Source of the DNA: Actinomycetota bacterium
GTDB taxonomy: Bacteria; Actinomycetota; Acidimicrobiia; Acidimicrobiales; Iamiaceae
DNA length: 64,000 nt
NCBI GenBank assembly: GCA_019639075.1
Contig: JAHBSO010000002.1
Coordinates: 186,001 to 250,000 of the forward strand
Direction: 5' to 3'
How positions within the stretch are numbered: position 1 is the stretch's first letter; every line of letters starts with the position of its first letter. Positions 16,962-25,254 of the stretch are shown here, piece after piece. The position numbers and the translations under genes were made by a program. Below the pieces are notes generated by a model. The model was not told where the DNA came from. It made no database searches and saw only the letters and a list, made by a program, of their open reading frames with translations.

Positions 16962-17921
16962 TCAGCGGGCAGCGGTCGCTCGGGTGATGCGGGCGCCGAT
17001 GCGCGCCATCGCCTCGCGCAGCTCGGGGGGCGACTCGATCTCAAAGTCCTCGCCGATCATCGCCACGCGCATCGCCAGCCACTCGAGGTTGTCGGCCTCC
17101 ATGCGGATGCGGCAGGCGCGGTCCGACACCTCCTCGACCGCGCCGGGCGGAACGAGCTCGCGCACCTTCGCCGCGGGCGCGTGGAGGACGACGGCCGCGT
17201 GGTACCGGTAGTCCATCGATCGGATCGACTCCCGGACGTACTCGGCCGCGTTGCCCGTCGGGGGCTCCCTCGGTGCGAAGCGGACGCCGGCCAGGCGGAC
17301 CCGGTCGGCCCGGTCGAGGCGGAACGTCCGCCAGTCCTCCCGACGGGCGTCCCACGCCGCCAGGTACCAACGACGGTTGCCGGCGACCAGGCGGTGGGGC
17401 TCGACCAGTCGCGCGGTGTGCGCGCCCTTGCGGTCGGCGTAGTCGAACCGGATCTGCTCGCGGTCCCGGCAGGCCTGGGACACGATCGCCAAGATGTCGG
17501 CGTCGACCAGGTCGCGCGCGCTTCCCCAACCGATCTGCTCGACCTGGCTCTGCACGGCCTGCACCCGCCGACGGAGGCGGTTCGGCAGCACCTGTTCGAG
17601 CTTCACCAGGGCCCGCAGCGACGTCTCCTCGATCCCCGCCACCCCGTGGCTCGCCGCGCTGCCCAACCCGACCGCCACCGCGACCGCCTCGTCGTCGTCG
17701 AGGAGGAGGGGCGGCATCTGCGCCCCCGGCCCCATCCGGTAGCCGCCGGCGACGCCGGGGGTGGCCTCGACCGGGTAGCCGAGGTCCCGCAGGCGAGCGA
17801 TGTCGTTGCGGATGGTCCGGGTGGTGACGCCGAGCCGGTCGGCGAGTTGGGTGCCGGTCCAAGTCGGCGTGGCCTGGAGCAGGGAGAGGAGCCGGAGCAG
17901 CCGGCCCGACGGATCGGACAT
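16962..17921 (-). CDS. WYL-domain transcriptional regulator
   Basis: A 319-residue regulator. The N-terminal HTH_11 winged helix contains LLSLLQATPTWTGTQLADRLGVTTRTIRNDIARL, the middle is helical, and a WYL ligand-binding domain has GNRRWYLAAWDARREDWRTFRLDR. A WCX-like C-terminal extension follows. Its ligands are usually nucleotides or nucleic acid. The start MSDPSGRLLRL at 17921 has GGAAGAA upstream; an ATG at 17939 is the alternative. Divergent from the ABC exporter genes with a perfect palindrome between them, so it probably regulates them. Confidence 0.9.
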   Translation of the reverse strand: MSDPSGRLLRLLSLLQATPTWTGTQLADRLGVTTRTIRNDIARLRDLGYPVEATPGVAGGYRMGPGAQMPPLLLDDDEAVAVAVGLGSAASHGVAGIEETSLRALVKLEQVLPNRLRRRVQAVQSQVEQIGWGSARDLVDADILAIVSQACRDREQIRFDYADRKGAHTARLVEPHRLVAGNRRWYLAAWDARREDWRTFRLDRADRVRLAGVRFAPREPPTGNAAEYVRESIRSMDYRYHAAVVLHAPAAKVRELVPPGAVEEVSDRACRIRMEADNLEWLAMRVAMIGEDFEIESPPELREAMARIGARITRATAAR

Positions 17922-17943
17922 GTTCCGAGATTCTTCCATAACT

Positions 17944-17960
17944 AGGAACGGATCGTTCCT
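17944..17960. promoter_or_regulatory. Perfect palindromic operator between WYL regulator and ABC genes
   Basis: AGGAACGGATCGTTCCT has 7-bp perfect arms and a 3-bp spacer. It lies 23 bp before the ABC ATG and 22 bp before the regulator start, placing it over both promoters. The WYL protein is the obvious candidate binder. Confidence 0.65.
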
Positions 17961-17983
17961 CGTTTCGACGGATCATCAGAACC

Positions 17984-18946
17984 ATGATCGAAGCGACCGG
18001 GCTCTCGAGAGCCTTCTCCGAACACGACGCCGTCAGGGGCCTCGACCTCCAGGTCGAGCCCGGGGAGATCTACGGATTCCTCGGCCCCAATGGCGCCGGC
18101 AAGTCCACCACCGTGCGCATGCTCTGCACGCTGCTCGCCCCCACCGGGGGTCGGGCGACCGTCGCCGGGTTCGACGTCGCCACCGAACCCGACCAGGTCC
18201 GGCTCCGGATCGGCGCCGCCCTCCAGGAGGCCTCGCTCGACCCGAAGCAGACCGGCCGCGAGCTGCTCCACCTCCAGGGCCGCCTCTACGGCCTGTCGAG
18301 GAGGGACGCCGCCACCCGCGTGGCCGAGCTGACCACGCTGGTCGACATCGGCGACGCGCTCGACCGGGCGATCGGCACCTACTCCGGCGGCATGGCCCGC
18401 CGGCTCGACCTCGCCGCCGCGCTGGTGCACAACCCCACCGTGCTGTTCCTCGACGAGCCGACCACCGGCCTCGATCCGATGAGCCGGGCGAAGGTCTGGG
18501 AGGAGGTGCGCCGGCTGAACGAGCAGCTCGGCATGACGGTCTTCCTCACCACCCAGTACCTCGAGGAGGCCGACGCACTGGCCGACCGGGTCGGCATCAT
18601 CGACGGCGGGTCGCTCGTCGCCGAGGGCACGCCCGACGCGCTCAAGCGCAGCGTCGGCCAGGACCTCATCATCATCCACACCGACTCGGGCCCCGAGGCC
18701 GCCGTCCGGGCGCTCGGCTCGATCGAGGGCGTGACCTCGGTCGAATCGGTCGACGACGAGATCCTCGTCAGCACGGCCGACGGCGCCGTCACCATCGGCC
18801 CGGTCGCCATCGCGCTCGGCAAGCACGACATCGCGGTGCGCGACCTCACCCTCCGCACCACGACGTTGGACGACGTGTTCCTGGAGCTCACCGGCTCCCG
18901 CATCCAGAACGACGAACCCACCCCGACCGAGGAGGTCCTGGTATGA
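17984..18946 (+). CDS. ABC transporter ATP-binding protein, DrrA-like
   Basis: A 320-residue ATPase of the daunorubicin-resistance/ABC-2 group. Walker A GPNGAGKST, Q-loop in ALQEASLDPKQ, signature YSGGMARRLD, Walker B VLFLDEPTTGLDP and the switch histidine position replaced as in many DrrA proteins (LTTQYLEEAD). A C-terminal regulatory extension follows. It energises the permease encoded by the next gene (ATGA overlap). Cargo is probably a hydrophobic compound exported from the cell. Adjacent divergent WYL regulator. Confidence 0.93.
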   Translation: MIEATGLSRAFSEHDAVRGLDLQVEPGEIYGFLGPNGAGKSTTVRMLCTLLAPTGGRATVAGFDVATEPDQVRLRIGAALQEASLDPKQTGRELLHLQGRLYGLSRRDAATRVAELTTLVDIGDALDRAIGTYSGGMARRLDLAAALVHNPTVLFLDEPTTGLDPMSRAKVWEEVRRLNEQLGMTVFLTTQYLEEADALADRVGIIDGGSLVAEGTPDALKRSVGQDLIIIHTDSGPEAAVRALGSIEGVTSVESVDDEILVSTADGAVTIGPVAIALGKHDIAVRDLTLRTTTLDDVFLELTGSRIQNDEPTPTEEVLV

Positions 18947-19755
18947 CCGCAGCAACCGTCCCCCACACCGGCGGTGCCATCACCGCCCGACCCGCGGGCG
19001 CCGTCCAGGACGTCGTCGCCATCGCCGGGCGCGCGCTCCGGGCCGTGCCCAAGGACCTGGAGTCGGTCGTCCCGCCCGTGCTCATCGCGGTGTTCTTCTT
19101 CCTGGTGAACATCGGCACGCTGAAGGGCCTCACCGAAGGTGCGGCGGCCGGGTTCGACTACACGGCGTTCCAGATGGCGACCGCGATCCTCCTCGGCGTC
19201 ACCGGCGTGTCCCGGGCCCCGGCCCTGGTCATCGACGTGCAGGACGGCTACCTCGACCGGCTGCTGATGACGCCGGTCCGGCGCGGCGCCATCCTCGTCG
19301 GTCACCTGACCGCGGACGTCGCCATCGCCGCCGCACTCACCGTGCCGATCATCGCCCTGGGCCTGATCCTCGGGGTCGACTTTGCCACCGGGCCGCTCGG
19401 CATCCTCGTCTTCATCGCCATGTCGGCGCTGTGGAGCCTGGCCTTCGCCGGGTTCGGCTACGCCATCGCCCTCAAGACGGGCAACCCGGCCGCGGTGCAG
19501 TCGAGCTTCCTGCTGTTCTTCCCGTTCCTGTTCCTCACGTCGTCGTACGTGCCGCGGGACCAGCTCACCGGGTGGCTCGACACCGTGGCCGGGCTCAACC
19601 CCGTCACCTACATCCTCGACGGGTTGCGGGCCCTGACGCTCAGCGGGTGGGACTGGAGCGCGATCGGCGGTGGCTTCCTGGCCATCGGCATCGTCGCCTC
19701 GATCAGCATGTCGCTGTGCTTCGCCGCCCTCCGCGGCCGCGTCGCCCAGACCTGA
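18943..19755 (+). CDS. ABC-2 type permease, DrrB-like
   Basis: A 270-residue membrane subunit with about six helices (PPVLIAVFFFLVNIG, AFQMATAILLGVTG, LTVPIIALGLILGV, LGILVFIAMSALWSLAF, SSFLLFFPFLFLTSSYV, FLAIGIVASISMSLCF). The ABC-2 signature LNPVTYILDGLRALTLSGW is present. It pairs with the preceding ATPase to form a homodimeric exporter. A four-unit R2 repeat begins 7 bp after the stop. Confidence 0.92.
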   Translation: MTAATVPHTGGAITARPAGAVQDVVAIAGRALRAVPKDLESVVPPVLIAVFFFLVNIGTLKGLTEGAAAGFDYTAFQMATAILLGVTGVSRAPALVIDVQDGYLDRLLMTPVRRGAILVGHLTADVAIAAALTVPIIALGLILGVDFATGPLGILVFIAMSALWSLAFAGFGYAIALKTGNPAAVQSSFLLFFPFLFLTSSYVPRDQLTGWLDTVAGLNPVTYILDGLRALTLSGWDWSAIGGGFLAIGIVASISMSLCFAALRGRVAQT

Positions 19756-19761
19756 CCCCGT

Positions 19762-19886
19762 CTGCTGGCTGAGCGGAGTCGAAGCCTCCTGCTGGTTGAG
19801 CGAAGTCGAAGCCTCCTGCTGGTTGAGCGAAGTCGAAGCCTCCTGCTGGTTGAGCGGAGCGGAGCTTGCGGAGCGGAGTCGAAGCC
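19762..19886. repeat. R2 repeat, four tandem 27-bp units
   Basis: Four units start at 19762, 19789, 19816 and 19843 with pattern CTGCTGGTTGAGCGAAGTCG plus AAGCCT. The last is extended by extra GAGCGGAGC steps. It belongs to the dispersed R2 family also seen at 26.2, 29.6, 40.2, 46.9 and 48.8 kb. It starts 7 bp after the permease stop. Confidence 0.88.
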
Positions 19887-19959
19887 TTGCCGCGCCGGGC
19901 GGGCGGTGCTAAGCAGTCGCCCAACCAACGGCTGTGCAGGTGCTCAGCAAGGAGCCATC

Positions 19960-21243
19960 GTGACCGACGTCAGCACCATCGACTACTTCTTCGATCCGTC
20001 GTTGATCGACGACCCCTACGACTACTACGACGCCCTGCGCGAGAAGGGTCCGGTGCTGTTCCTCGAGCACCTCGGGGTGGTCGCGGTCACCGGCTACGAC
20101 GAGGCCTGCGACGTGTACCGCCAGCCCGAGCTGTTCTCGTCGTGCAACTCGGTGGTCGGCCCCTTCGCCCCCTTCCCGGTGCCGCTGGAGGGCGACGACA
20201 TCACCGACCTCGTCGCCGAGCACCGACACCACATGCCGATGCACGAGCACCTGGTGACCATGGATCCGCCCGACCACACGCGGGAGCGGGCGCTGCTCAT
20301 GCGGCTGCTCACGCCCCGGCGGCTCCGGGAGAACGAGGAGTTCATCGGCCGCCTGGCCGACGAGCTCCTCGACGAGCTCCCCGAGTCCGGCTCGATCGAG
20401 TTCATCTCGACCTACGCGCAGCCGTTCGCAATGCTCGTCATCGCCGACCTCCTCGGCATCCCCGAGTCCGAGCACCAGCGCTTCCGCGAGGGCTTCGGCC
20501 TCACGTCCGGCGTCGGCACGATCGGCAAGGGCGAGGCCGGCAACCCGAGCGAGAACCCACTGGGCTGGCTCGACGACGAGTTCTCGGCCTTCGTCGAAGA
20601 TCGCCGCCAGAACCCTCGCCAGGACGTCCTCACCTACCTGGCCAACGCCACGTACCCCGACGGTTCGACCCCGGAGGTCACCGCCGTCGTCCGAACGGCC
20701 ACGTTCCTCTTCGCCGCCGGGCAGGAGACCACCGCCCGCCTGCTGGCCAGTGCCCTCAAGTACCTCGGTGAGCACCCCGAGGTGCAGGCCGAGCTGCGGG
20801 CCGACCACGACAAGATCCCGACCTTCCTCGAGGAGATCCTCCGGATCGAGTCGCCGGTGAAGACCGACTTCCGCATGACGCTGCGCAACACCACCCTCGG
20901 CGGCGTCGACATCCCGGCCGGCACCCCGCTGATGATGCTGAACGGCGCCGCCAACCGCGACCCCGGACACTTCGGCTGCCCGGCGGATGTCCAGATCGAC
21001 CGGGTCAACGCCCAGCACCACATCGCGTTCGGACGGGGCGCCCACTCCTGCCCCGGTGGCCCACTGGCCCGCACCGAGGGCCAGATCAGCCTCGAACGGA
21101 TCCTGGACCGCTGGGAGATCAGCCTCTCCCCCGAGCACCACGGCCCCGACGCCGAGCGGCCCTTCACCTACGAACCGACGTGGATCCTGCGGGGTCTCAC
21201 CGAGCTGTACATCGACCTGACGCCCGTGGAGGTGGCCAAGTGA
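19960..21243 (+). CDS. Cytochrome P450
   Basis: Soluble P450 monooxygenase, 427 residues. The oxygen-activating I-helix is FAAGQETTARLL (Q in place of the more usual N/D), the K-helix ExxR is EEILRIESP, and the heme loop is FGRGAHSCPGGPLA with ligand C364. GTG at 19960 follows AAGGAG by 6 nt. Its stop overlaps the downstream SDR gene by GTGA, so hydroxylation and alcohol oxidation are probably sequential steps. Redox partners are not adjacent. Substrate unknown. Confidence 0.92.
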   Translation: MTDVSTIDYFFDPSLIDDPYDYYDALREKGPVLFLEHLGVVAVTGYDEACDVYRQPELFSSCNSVVGPFAPFPVPLEGDDITDLVAEHRHHMPMHEHLVTMDPPDHTRERALLMRLLTPRRLRENEEFIGRLADELLDELPESGSIEFISTYAQPFAMLVIADLLGIPESEHQRFREGFGLTSGVGTIGKGEAGNPSENPLGWLDDEFSAFVEDRRQNPRQDVLTYLANATYPDGSTPEVTAVVRTATFLFAAGQETTARLLASALKYLGEHPEVQAELRADHDKIPTFLEEILRIESPVKTDFRMTLRNTTLGGVDIPAGTPLMMLNGAANRDPGHFGCPADVQIDRVNAQHHIAFGRGAHSCPGGPLARTEGQISLERILDRWEISLSPEHHGPDAERPFTYEPTWILRGLTELYIDLTPVEVAK

Positions 21244-21983
21244 GCCGAGTCGCAGTCGTCACGGGAGGCGCATCGGGCATCGGCCTCGCCACGGCCCAGC
21301 ACCTCGCCGCCGCCGGCAACCGCGTGGCGGTGACCGACCTGAGCCAGGAGCGCTGCGACGAGGCCGCCGCCGCGATCCGGGCCGACGGCGACGAGGCGGT
21401 CGGCGTCGCCATCGACGTCGCCGACCGCGCCGCGGTCGCCGCCGGCTTCGACCGGGTCCGCGCCGAGCTCGGCCCGGTCGAGATCCTGGTGACGAGCGCC
21501 GGCATCGAGTCGTTCGACCCGCTGGCCGAGATCACCGACGAGATCTGGGACCGCGTGATCGCGGTGAACCTCACCGGCACGTTCACCTGCATCCAGCACG
21601 CCGTCGCCGACATGACCGAGGGCGGCTGGGGTCGGATCGTCACCATCAGCTCGTCGAGCGCCCTGTCCGGTGCGCCGCGCATGGCCCACTACACGGCGTC
21701 GAAGGGCGGCGTGATCAGCCTGACCCGCTCGATGGCGGTCGAGTTCGCCCGCGCCGGCATCACCGTGAACTCGGTGGCGCCGACGGTGGTCGACACCCCG
21801 ATGGCCAAGCAGGCCACCGAGAAGGGCGACTTCCCCGGCGTGGAGGTCATCGCCCCGATGATCCCCATGGGCCGGGCCGGCACCCCCGACGACATCGCCG
21901 CGGCCTGCGCCTACCTGTGCTCGGAAGAGGCCGGCTACACCACCGGCCAGATCCTCGCCGTCAGCGGCGGCATGTACATCTAG
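21240..21983 (+). CDS. SDR family oxidoreductase
   Basis: Classical short-chain dehydrogenase, 247 residues. TGGASGIGLA cofactor loop, VTDLS with an aspartate favouring NAD, TSAG in place of NNAG, catalytic serines in ISSSSALSG and the pair in YTASK. The GTG at 21240 overlaps the P450 stop, arguing it acts on the P450 product. The gene ends 18 bp before the first R3 palindrome. Confidence 0.92.
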   Translation: MSRVAVVTGGASGIGLATAQHLAAAGNRVAVTDLSQERCDEAAAAIRADGDEAVGVAIDVADRAAVAAGFDRVRAELGPVEILVTSAGIESFDPLAEITDEIWDRVIAVNLTGTFTCIQHAVADMTEGGWGRIVTISSSSALSGAPRMAHYTASKGGVISLTRSMAVEFARAGITVNSVAPTVVDTPMAKQATEKGDFPGVEVIAPMIPMGRAGTPDDIAAACAYLCSEEAGYTTGQILAVSGGMYI

Positions 21984-22001
21984 ATCTCCACCCCCCCAAA
22001 C

Positions 22002-22052
22002 CGTTCTGGCGTAGGTGGTGGTGGCGGAGCCACCCGGATCTACGCCAGAACG
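22002..22052. repeat. R3 palindromic repeat, copy 1
   Basis: A 51-bp element with 13-bp perfect outer arms (CGTTCTGGCGTAG / CTACGCCAGAACG) and an inner hairpin GGTGGC-GGA-GCCACC. It lies between the convergent SDR and AbrB-like genes, and its right arm contains the AbrB-like gene's stop codon (22040-22042). Copy 2 at 22399 is the same element inverted, 50 of 51 positions identical. Confidence 0.92.
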
Positions 22053-22291
22053 CGGTGCGTCGTCGCGAGATCAGGGTCGTCGTCCAGCGACTCGACGAAC
22101 GCCGCATGGCGATCACGATCGAGGAGATCGTTCAGCAGCGCGGGCCCGGTACCGGCAGGCACCGTGAGCACGCCGAAGCCGAGATCGATCACGTCGACCG
22201 GACCACCCTCGTCGAGACCCCAACGATGACGGGCAGCAGCCGGGAGCGACATCTGCCCCGACTTCGACACGAGGTACTCCTGCAGGGCCAT
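22040..22291 (-). CDS. AbrB/MazE-type DNA-binding protein, apparently without a toxin partner
   Basis: An 83-residue protein. QEYLVSKSGQMSLPAAARHRWGLDEGGPVDVIDLGFGVLTVPA is a swapped-hairpin AbrB domain (compare the common GQITIPKEIR pattern), and a short acidic tail follows. The start at 22291 (MALQEYL) is preferred because an operator-like inverted repeat and a leaderless TAGGCT -10 lie just upstream. No PIN or other toxin gene is adjacent. The last five codons (RVLA and the TAG stop) are encoded by the R3 repeat arm, so the natural C-terminus may have been replaced. Confidence 0.72.
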   Translation of the reverse strand: MALQEYLVSKSGQMSLPAAARHRWGLDEGGPVDVIDLGFGVLTVPAGTGPALLNDLLDRDRHAAFVESLDDDPDLATTHRVLA

Positions 22292-22305
22292 GCCATCGAG
22301 CCTAT

Positions 22306-22330
22306 TTGGTGAAACGGCCCAACTCACCAA
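22306..22330. promoter_or_regulatory. Operator-like inverted repeat upstream of the AbrB-like gene
   Basis: TTGGTGA (22306-22312) and TCACCAA (22324-22330) are perfect 7-bp arms with an 11-bp spacer. On the minus strand TAGGCT follows, then 7 nt and the ATG. This fits autoregulation by the encoded AbrB-like protein. Confidence 0.55.
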
Positions 22331-22398
22331 GTGTCCACCGGCCATCGTCGTCATGGTCTCGAACCTACCGAGGGGGTCGGACAACGAAGGCAGCCCGT

Positions 22399-22449
22399 CG
22401 TTCTGGCGTAGGTCCGGGTGGCTCCGCCACCACCACCTACGCCAGAACG
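22399..22449. repeat. R3 palindromic repeat, copy 2 (inverted)
   Basis: Reverse complement of copy 1 with a single mismatch. It lies 16 bp beyond the 3' end of the P450 gene at 22466. The two copies bracket the AbrB-like gene and its promoter as a 448-bp cassette. Confidence 0.92.
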
Positions 22450-22465
22450 ATGAAGTGCAGTGCGG

Positions 22466-23671
22466 TCAGCGGGTGGTGACGGGGAGCTTCTCCCAGCCGC
22501 GGACGGTGCTGGTCCTCGCCTGCTCGGCGTTGTCCCAGTCGACCTCCCACTCGGGGAAGCGCTTCAGCACCTCTTCGAGCGCGACCCGACCCTCGAGGCG
22601 GGCCAGCGCGGCGCCCAAGCAGAAGTGGATGCCGTAGCCGAAGGTCAGGTGGTGGTCGATCTTGCGGTGGATGTCGAAGGTGTCGCCGTCGGCGAACTTG
22701 CGGTCGTCACGGTTGGCCGACGCGTTGAGCAGCAGCATGATGCTGTCCTTCGGGACGACGGTGCCGTGGAGCTCGACGTCCTCCATCACCAGGCGGGCCT
22801 GGACCGGTGACGGGGGCTCGAACCGGAGCAGCTCCTCGATCGCGTTGGGGATCAGCTCGGGGTTGGCGGCCAGCTCGGCCCGCTGCTCGGGGTGCTCGGC
22901 CAGGACCTTGCCGGTCCAGCCGATGAGGCGGGTCGTGGTCTCGTTGCCGGCACCGGCGATCAGGCCGATGTAGCCGAGGATCTCCTGTCGGGTGAGCCGG
23001 GCCTCGTTGCCGTCCTCGTCCTCGTAGGTGGCCTGGAGGAGCTGGGTCATGAGGTCGTCGGACGGGTTGTCGACCCGCCAGTCGAGGTAGGCACCGAAGT
23101 CGCCGTCGACCGTGTCGAGGTGCTTGTCGATGGTCACCTCGGGCATCGCGCTGCCGTCGGCCAGGCGGAGGCCGGCGTCGATGCGGTCCTTGATCGCCCG
23201 CTGGTCCTCCTCCGGGACGCCCAACAGCATCCCGATGACCCGCATGGGCATCTCGGCGCCGAGGTCGGCGATGAAGTCGAACCCGCCGGCGTCCACGAGC
23301 GGGTCGAGCGTGCGGGCGCAGAAGGCGCGGACCTGGTCCTCGATCGCGTTCATGCGCCTTGGCGTGAAGACCCTCGACATGAGCCCGCGGTGGCGGGTGT
23401 GGTCCGGCGGGTCCTCGAAGATGAACGTGCCGGGCGGCAGCTCGATGTTCGCCCGGATCAGCTCCAGCAGCGTGCCCTTGGCCGAGCTGTAGGTGCGCCA
23501 GTCGACCGCGGCCTTCTCGACGTCGTCGAACCGGCTGAGGGCGTAGAAGTCGTACTTCGCGTTGTAGTAGAGCGGTTGCTCCTCGCGGAGCCGGCGCCAG
23601 ATCGGGTACGGGTCGGCGTCGATCCCGAAGTCGTACGGGTCGTAGTAGACGTCCGAGGTGGCGGTGGTCAT
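22466..23671 (-). CDS. Cytochrome P450
   Basis: A 401-residue P450. I-helix GLIAGAGNETTTRLIG, ExxR in EELLRFEPPSP, heme loop FGYGIHFCLGAALA with ligand C351. EDPPDHTRHRGLMSRVFTPRR is the typical C-helix heme-propionate contact. It is 16 bp downstream of the aldehyde dehydrogenase gene and probably co-transcribed with it. The ALDH could oxidise an aldehyde derived from P450 chemistry. No ferredoxin is adjacent. Confidence 0.93.
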   Translation of the reverse strand: MTTATSDVYYDPYDFGIDADPYPIWRRLREEQPLYYNAKYDFYALSRFDDVEKAAVDWRTYSSAKGTLLELIRANIELPPGTFIFEDPPDHTRHRGLMSRVFTPRRMNAIEDQVRAFCARTLDPLVDAGGFDFIADLGAEMPMRVIGMLLGVPEEDQRAIKDRIDAGLRLADGSAMPEVTIDKHLDTVDGDFGAYLDWRVDNPSDDLMTQLLQATYEDEDGNEARLTRQEILGYIGLIAGAGNETTTRLIGWTGKVLAEHPEQRAELAANPELIPNAIEELLRFEPPSPVQARLVMEDVELHGTVVPKDSIMLLLNASANRDDRKFADGDTFDIHRKIDHHLTFGYGIHFCLGAALARLEGRVALEEVLKRFPEWEVDWDNAEQARTSTVRGWEKLPVTTR

Positions 23672-23687
23672 CGCGTGGCCTCCGTGG

Positions 23688-25148
23688 TCACGGCTGGACC
23701 GAGATCGACTTGATCTCGGTGTACTGGTCGAGTCCTTCTGGGCCGAGCTCGCGGCCCATCCCGCTGGCCTTCACCCCGCCGAAGGGGGCGGCCGGATCCA
23801 TGCTGTACGGCTGGTTGACGCCGAACGTACCGGACCGCACCCGGCGGGCGACGTCGAGTCCGCGCTCGTCATCCGCGGTCCACACCGAGCCGGACAGCCC
23901 GTACTCGGTGTCGTTGGCGAGGCGGATCGCCTCGTCGGTGTCGCGGTAGCCGGTGACGGTGAGCACGGGACCGAACACCTCCTCGCGGGCGATGGTGGAG
24001 CGGTTGTCGACGCCGTCGAAGAGCGTCGGACGGACGTACCAGCCCCGGTCGACGTCCTTCGGCATCCCGCTACCGCCGACGACCAGCCGGGCCCCCTCGG
24101 CCCCGGCGCCGCCGATGTAGCCCTCGACCCGCGCCTGCTGCCGCTCGGCCACCAGCGGGCCGATCTCGGTGGCCCGTTCGGTCGGATCGCCGACGACGAG
24201 CGAGTCGACCATCGCCGCGATCGCGTCGACGTACTCGGTCCGGCGGGACTCGGGGACGAGGATGCGGGTCTGGGCCACGCAGGCCTGGCCGCTGTTCATG
24301 AGCCCGGCAACCTTCACGCCCTCGGCGACCGCGGCGGGATCGGCGTCGTCGAGCACGACCGCGGCCGACTTGCCGCCCAGCTCCAGGTGGACGCGCTTGA
24401 GCGATGCGCCGCACGATGCGGCGACCAGGCGGCCGGCCGCGGTGGAGCCGGTGAAGGACACCTTGTCGACGCCGGGGTGGGCGACGATCGCCTCGCCGAC
24501 CTCGCGACCGCCGGGCAGAACGCTGACGAGGCCGGCGGGAAGGTCGGCCTGCTCGATCATCTCAGCGAGGAGGAGCGCGTCGAGCGGTGTCTCCGGCGCG
24601 GGCTTGAGCACCACCGCGCAGCCGGCCAGCAGCGCCGGCGCCAGCTTGGCGACGATGAGGAACTGCGGCATGTTCCACGGCACGATCGCGGCGACGACGC
24701 CGACCGGCTCGCGGCGCAGGATCACGTCCATGCCGTAGGCGCCGGGGCGCTTCTCCTCCCAGGCGTGGGCCTCGGCCAGCGCGGTGAAGGTGGCGAACAT
24801 CGACCATGGAAGGGTGGCCTGGGCCATCTTCGAGAACGAGATCGGGGCGCCCATCTCGTCGGTGATGAGCGACGCCATCTCCTTGCGGCGTTCGCCGTAC
24901 AGGTCGGCGAGGCGACGGATCGCGGCGACCCGTTCGGCCACGGGCATCGTCGGCCACGGGCCCTCGTCGATCGCGGCGCGGGCCGCGGTGACGGCCCGGT
25001 CGACGTCGGCCGCCGACGCGGCGGTGGCGGTGCCGATCGGCTCGGTCGTGTGCGGCGAGATCACCGTCAACGTCTCGCCGCCGCTCGAGGGCTCCCAACG
25101 GCCGCCGATGAACACGTGGCCCTCGTGGGCGGCGGGGGGTGCGGTCAC
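23688..25148 (-). CDS. Aldehyde dehydrogenase family protein
   Basis: A 486-residue NAD(P)-dependent ALDH. PWNMPQFL contains the oxyanion asparagine, FTGSTAAGR the cofactor loop, LELGGKS general base E256, and SGQACVAQTR nucleophile C290; EEVFGPVL is intact. The GTG at 25148 has GGAGA 6 nt upstream; a longer open frame to 25262 would run through the divergent promoter. It heads an operon with the P450 and is divergent from the luciferase-like oxidoreductase, sharing a GAGAATGCCGTTCTC box. Confidence 0.93.
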   Translation of the reverse strand: MTAPPAAHEGHVFIGGRWEPSSGGETLTVISPHTTEPIGTATAASAADVDRAVTAARAAIDEGPWPTMPVAERVAAIRRLADLYGERRKEMASLITDEMGAPISFSKMAQATLPWSMFATFTALAEAHAWEEKRPGAYGMDVILRREPVGVVAAIVPWNMPQFLIVAKLAPALLAGCAVVLKPAPETPLDALLLAEMIEQADLPAGLVSVLPGGREVGEAIVAHPGVDKVSFTGSTAAGRLVAASCGASLKRVHLELGGKSAAVVLDDADPAAVAEGVKVAGLMNSGQACVAQTRILVPESRRTEYVDAIAAMVDSLVVGDPTERATEIGPLVAERQQARVEGYIGGAGAEGARLVVGGSGMPKDVDRGWYVRPTLFDGVDNRSTIAREEVFGPVLTVTGYRDTDEAIRLANDTEYGLSGSVWTADDERGLDVARRVRSGTFGVNQPYSMDPAAPFGGVKASGMGRELGPEGLDQYTEIKSISVQP

Positions 25149-25190
25149 GAGGTCTCCTCGACAGCGGATGAGATGATCGTTACGGTAGCA

Positions 25191-25207
25191 CGAGAATGCC
25201 GTTCTCG
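25191..25207. promoter_or_regulatory. Catabolic operator box, divergent ALDH-P450 / LLM promoter region
   Basis: CGAGAATGCCGTTCTCG has 6-bp perfect arms and a 5-bp spacer. It lies 43 bp from the ALDH start and 48 bp from the luciferase-like gene start. The core matches GATAATGNCRTTCTC boxes upstream of other catabolic genes. Confidence 0.6.
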
Positions 25208-25254
25208 CCGTGGGTGGCGTCCCGTCCCCCGGAACGGTGCAGGAAGGGTGTGCC

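Noticed and set aside
19762..19886. Four regular 27-bp repeats considered as a CRISPR array
   Set aside because: There are no unique spacers; the units are contiguous R2 copies and no cas genes are nearby.
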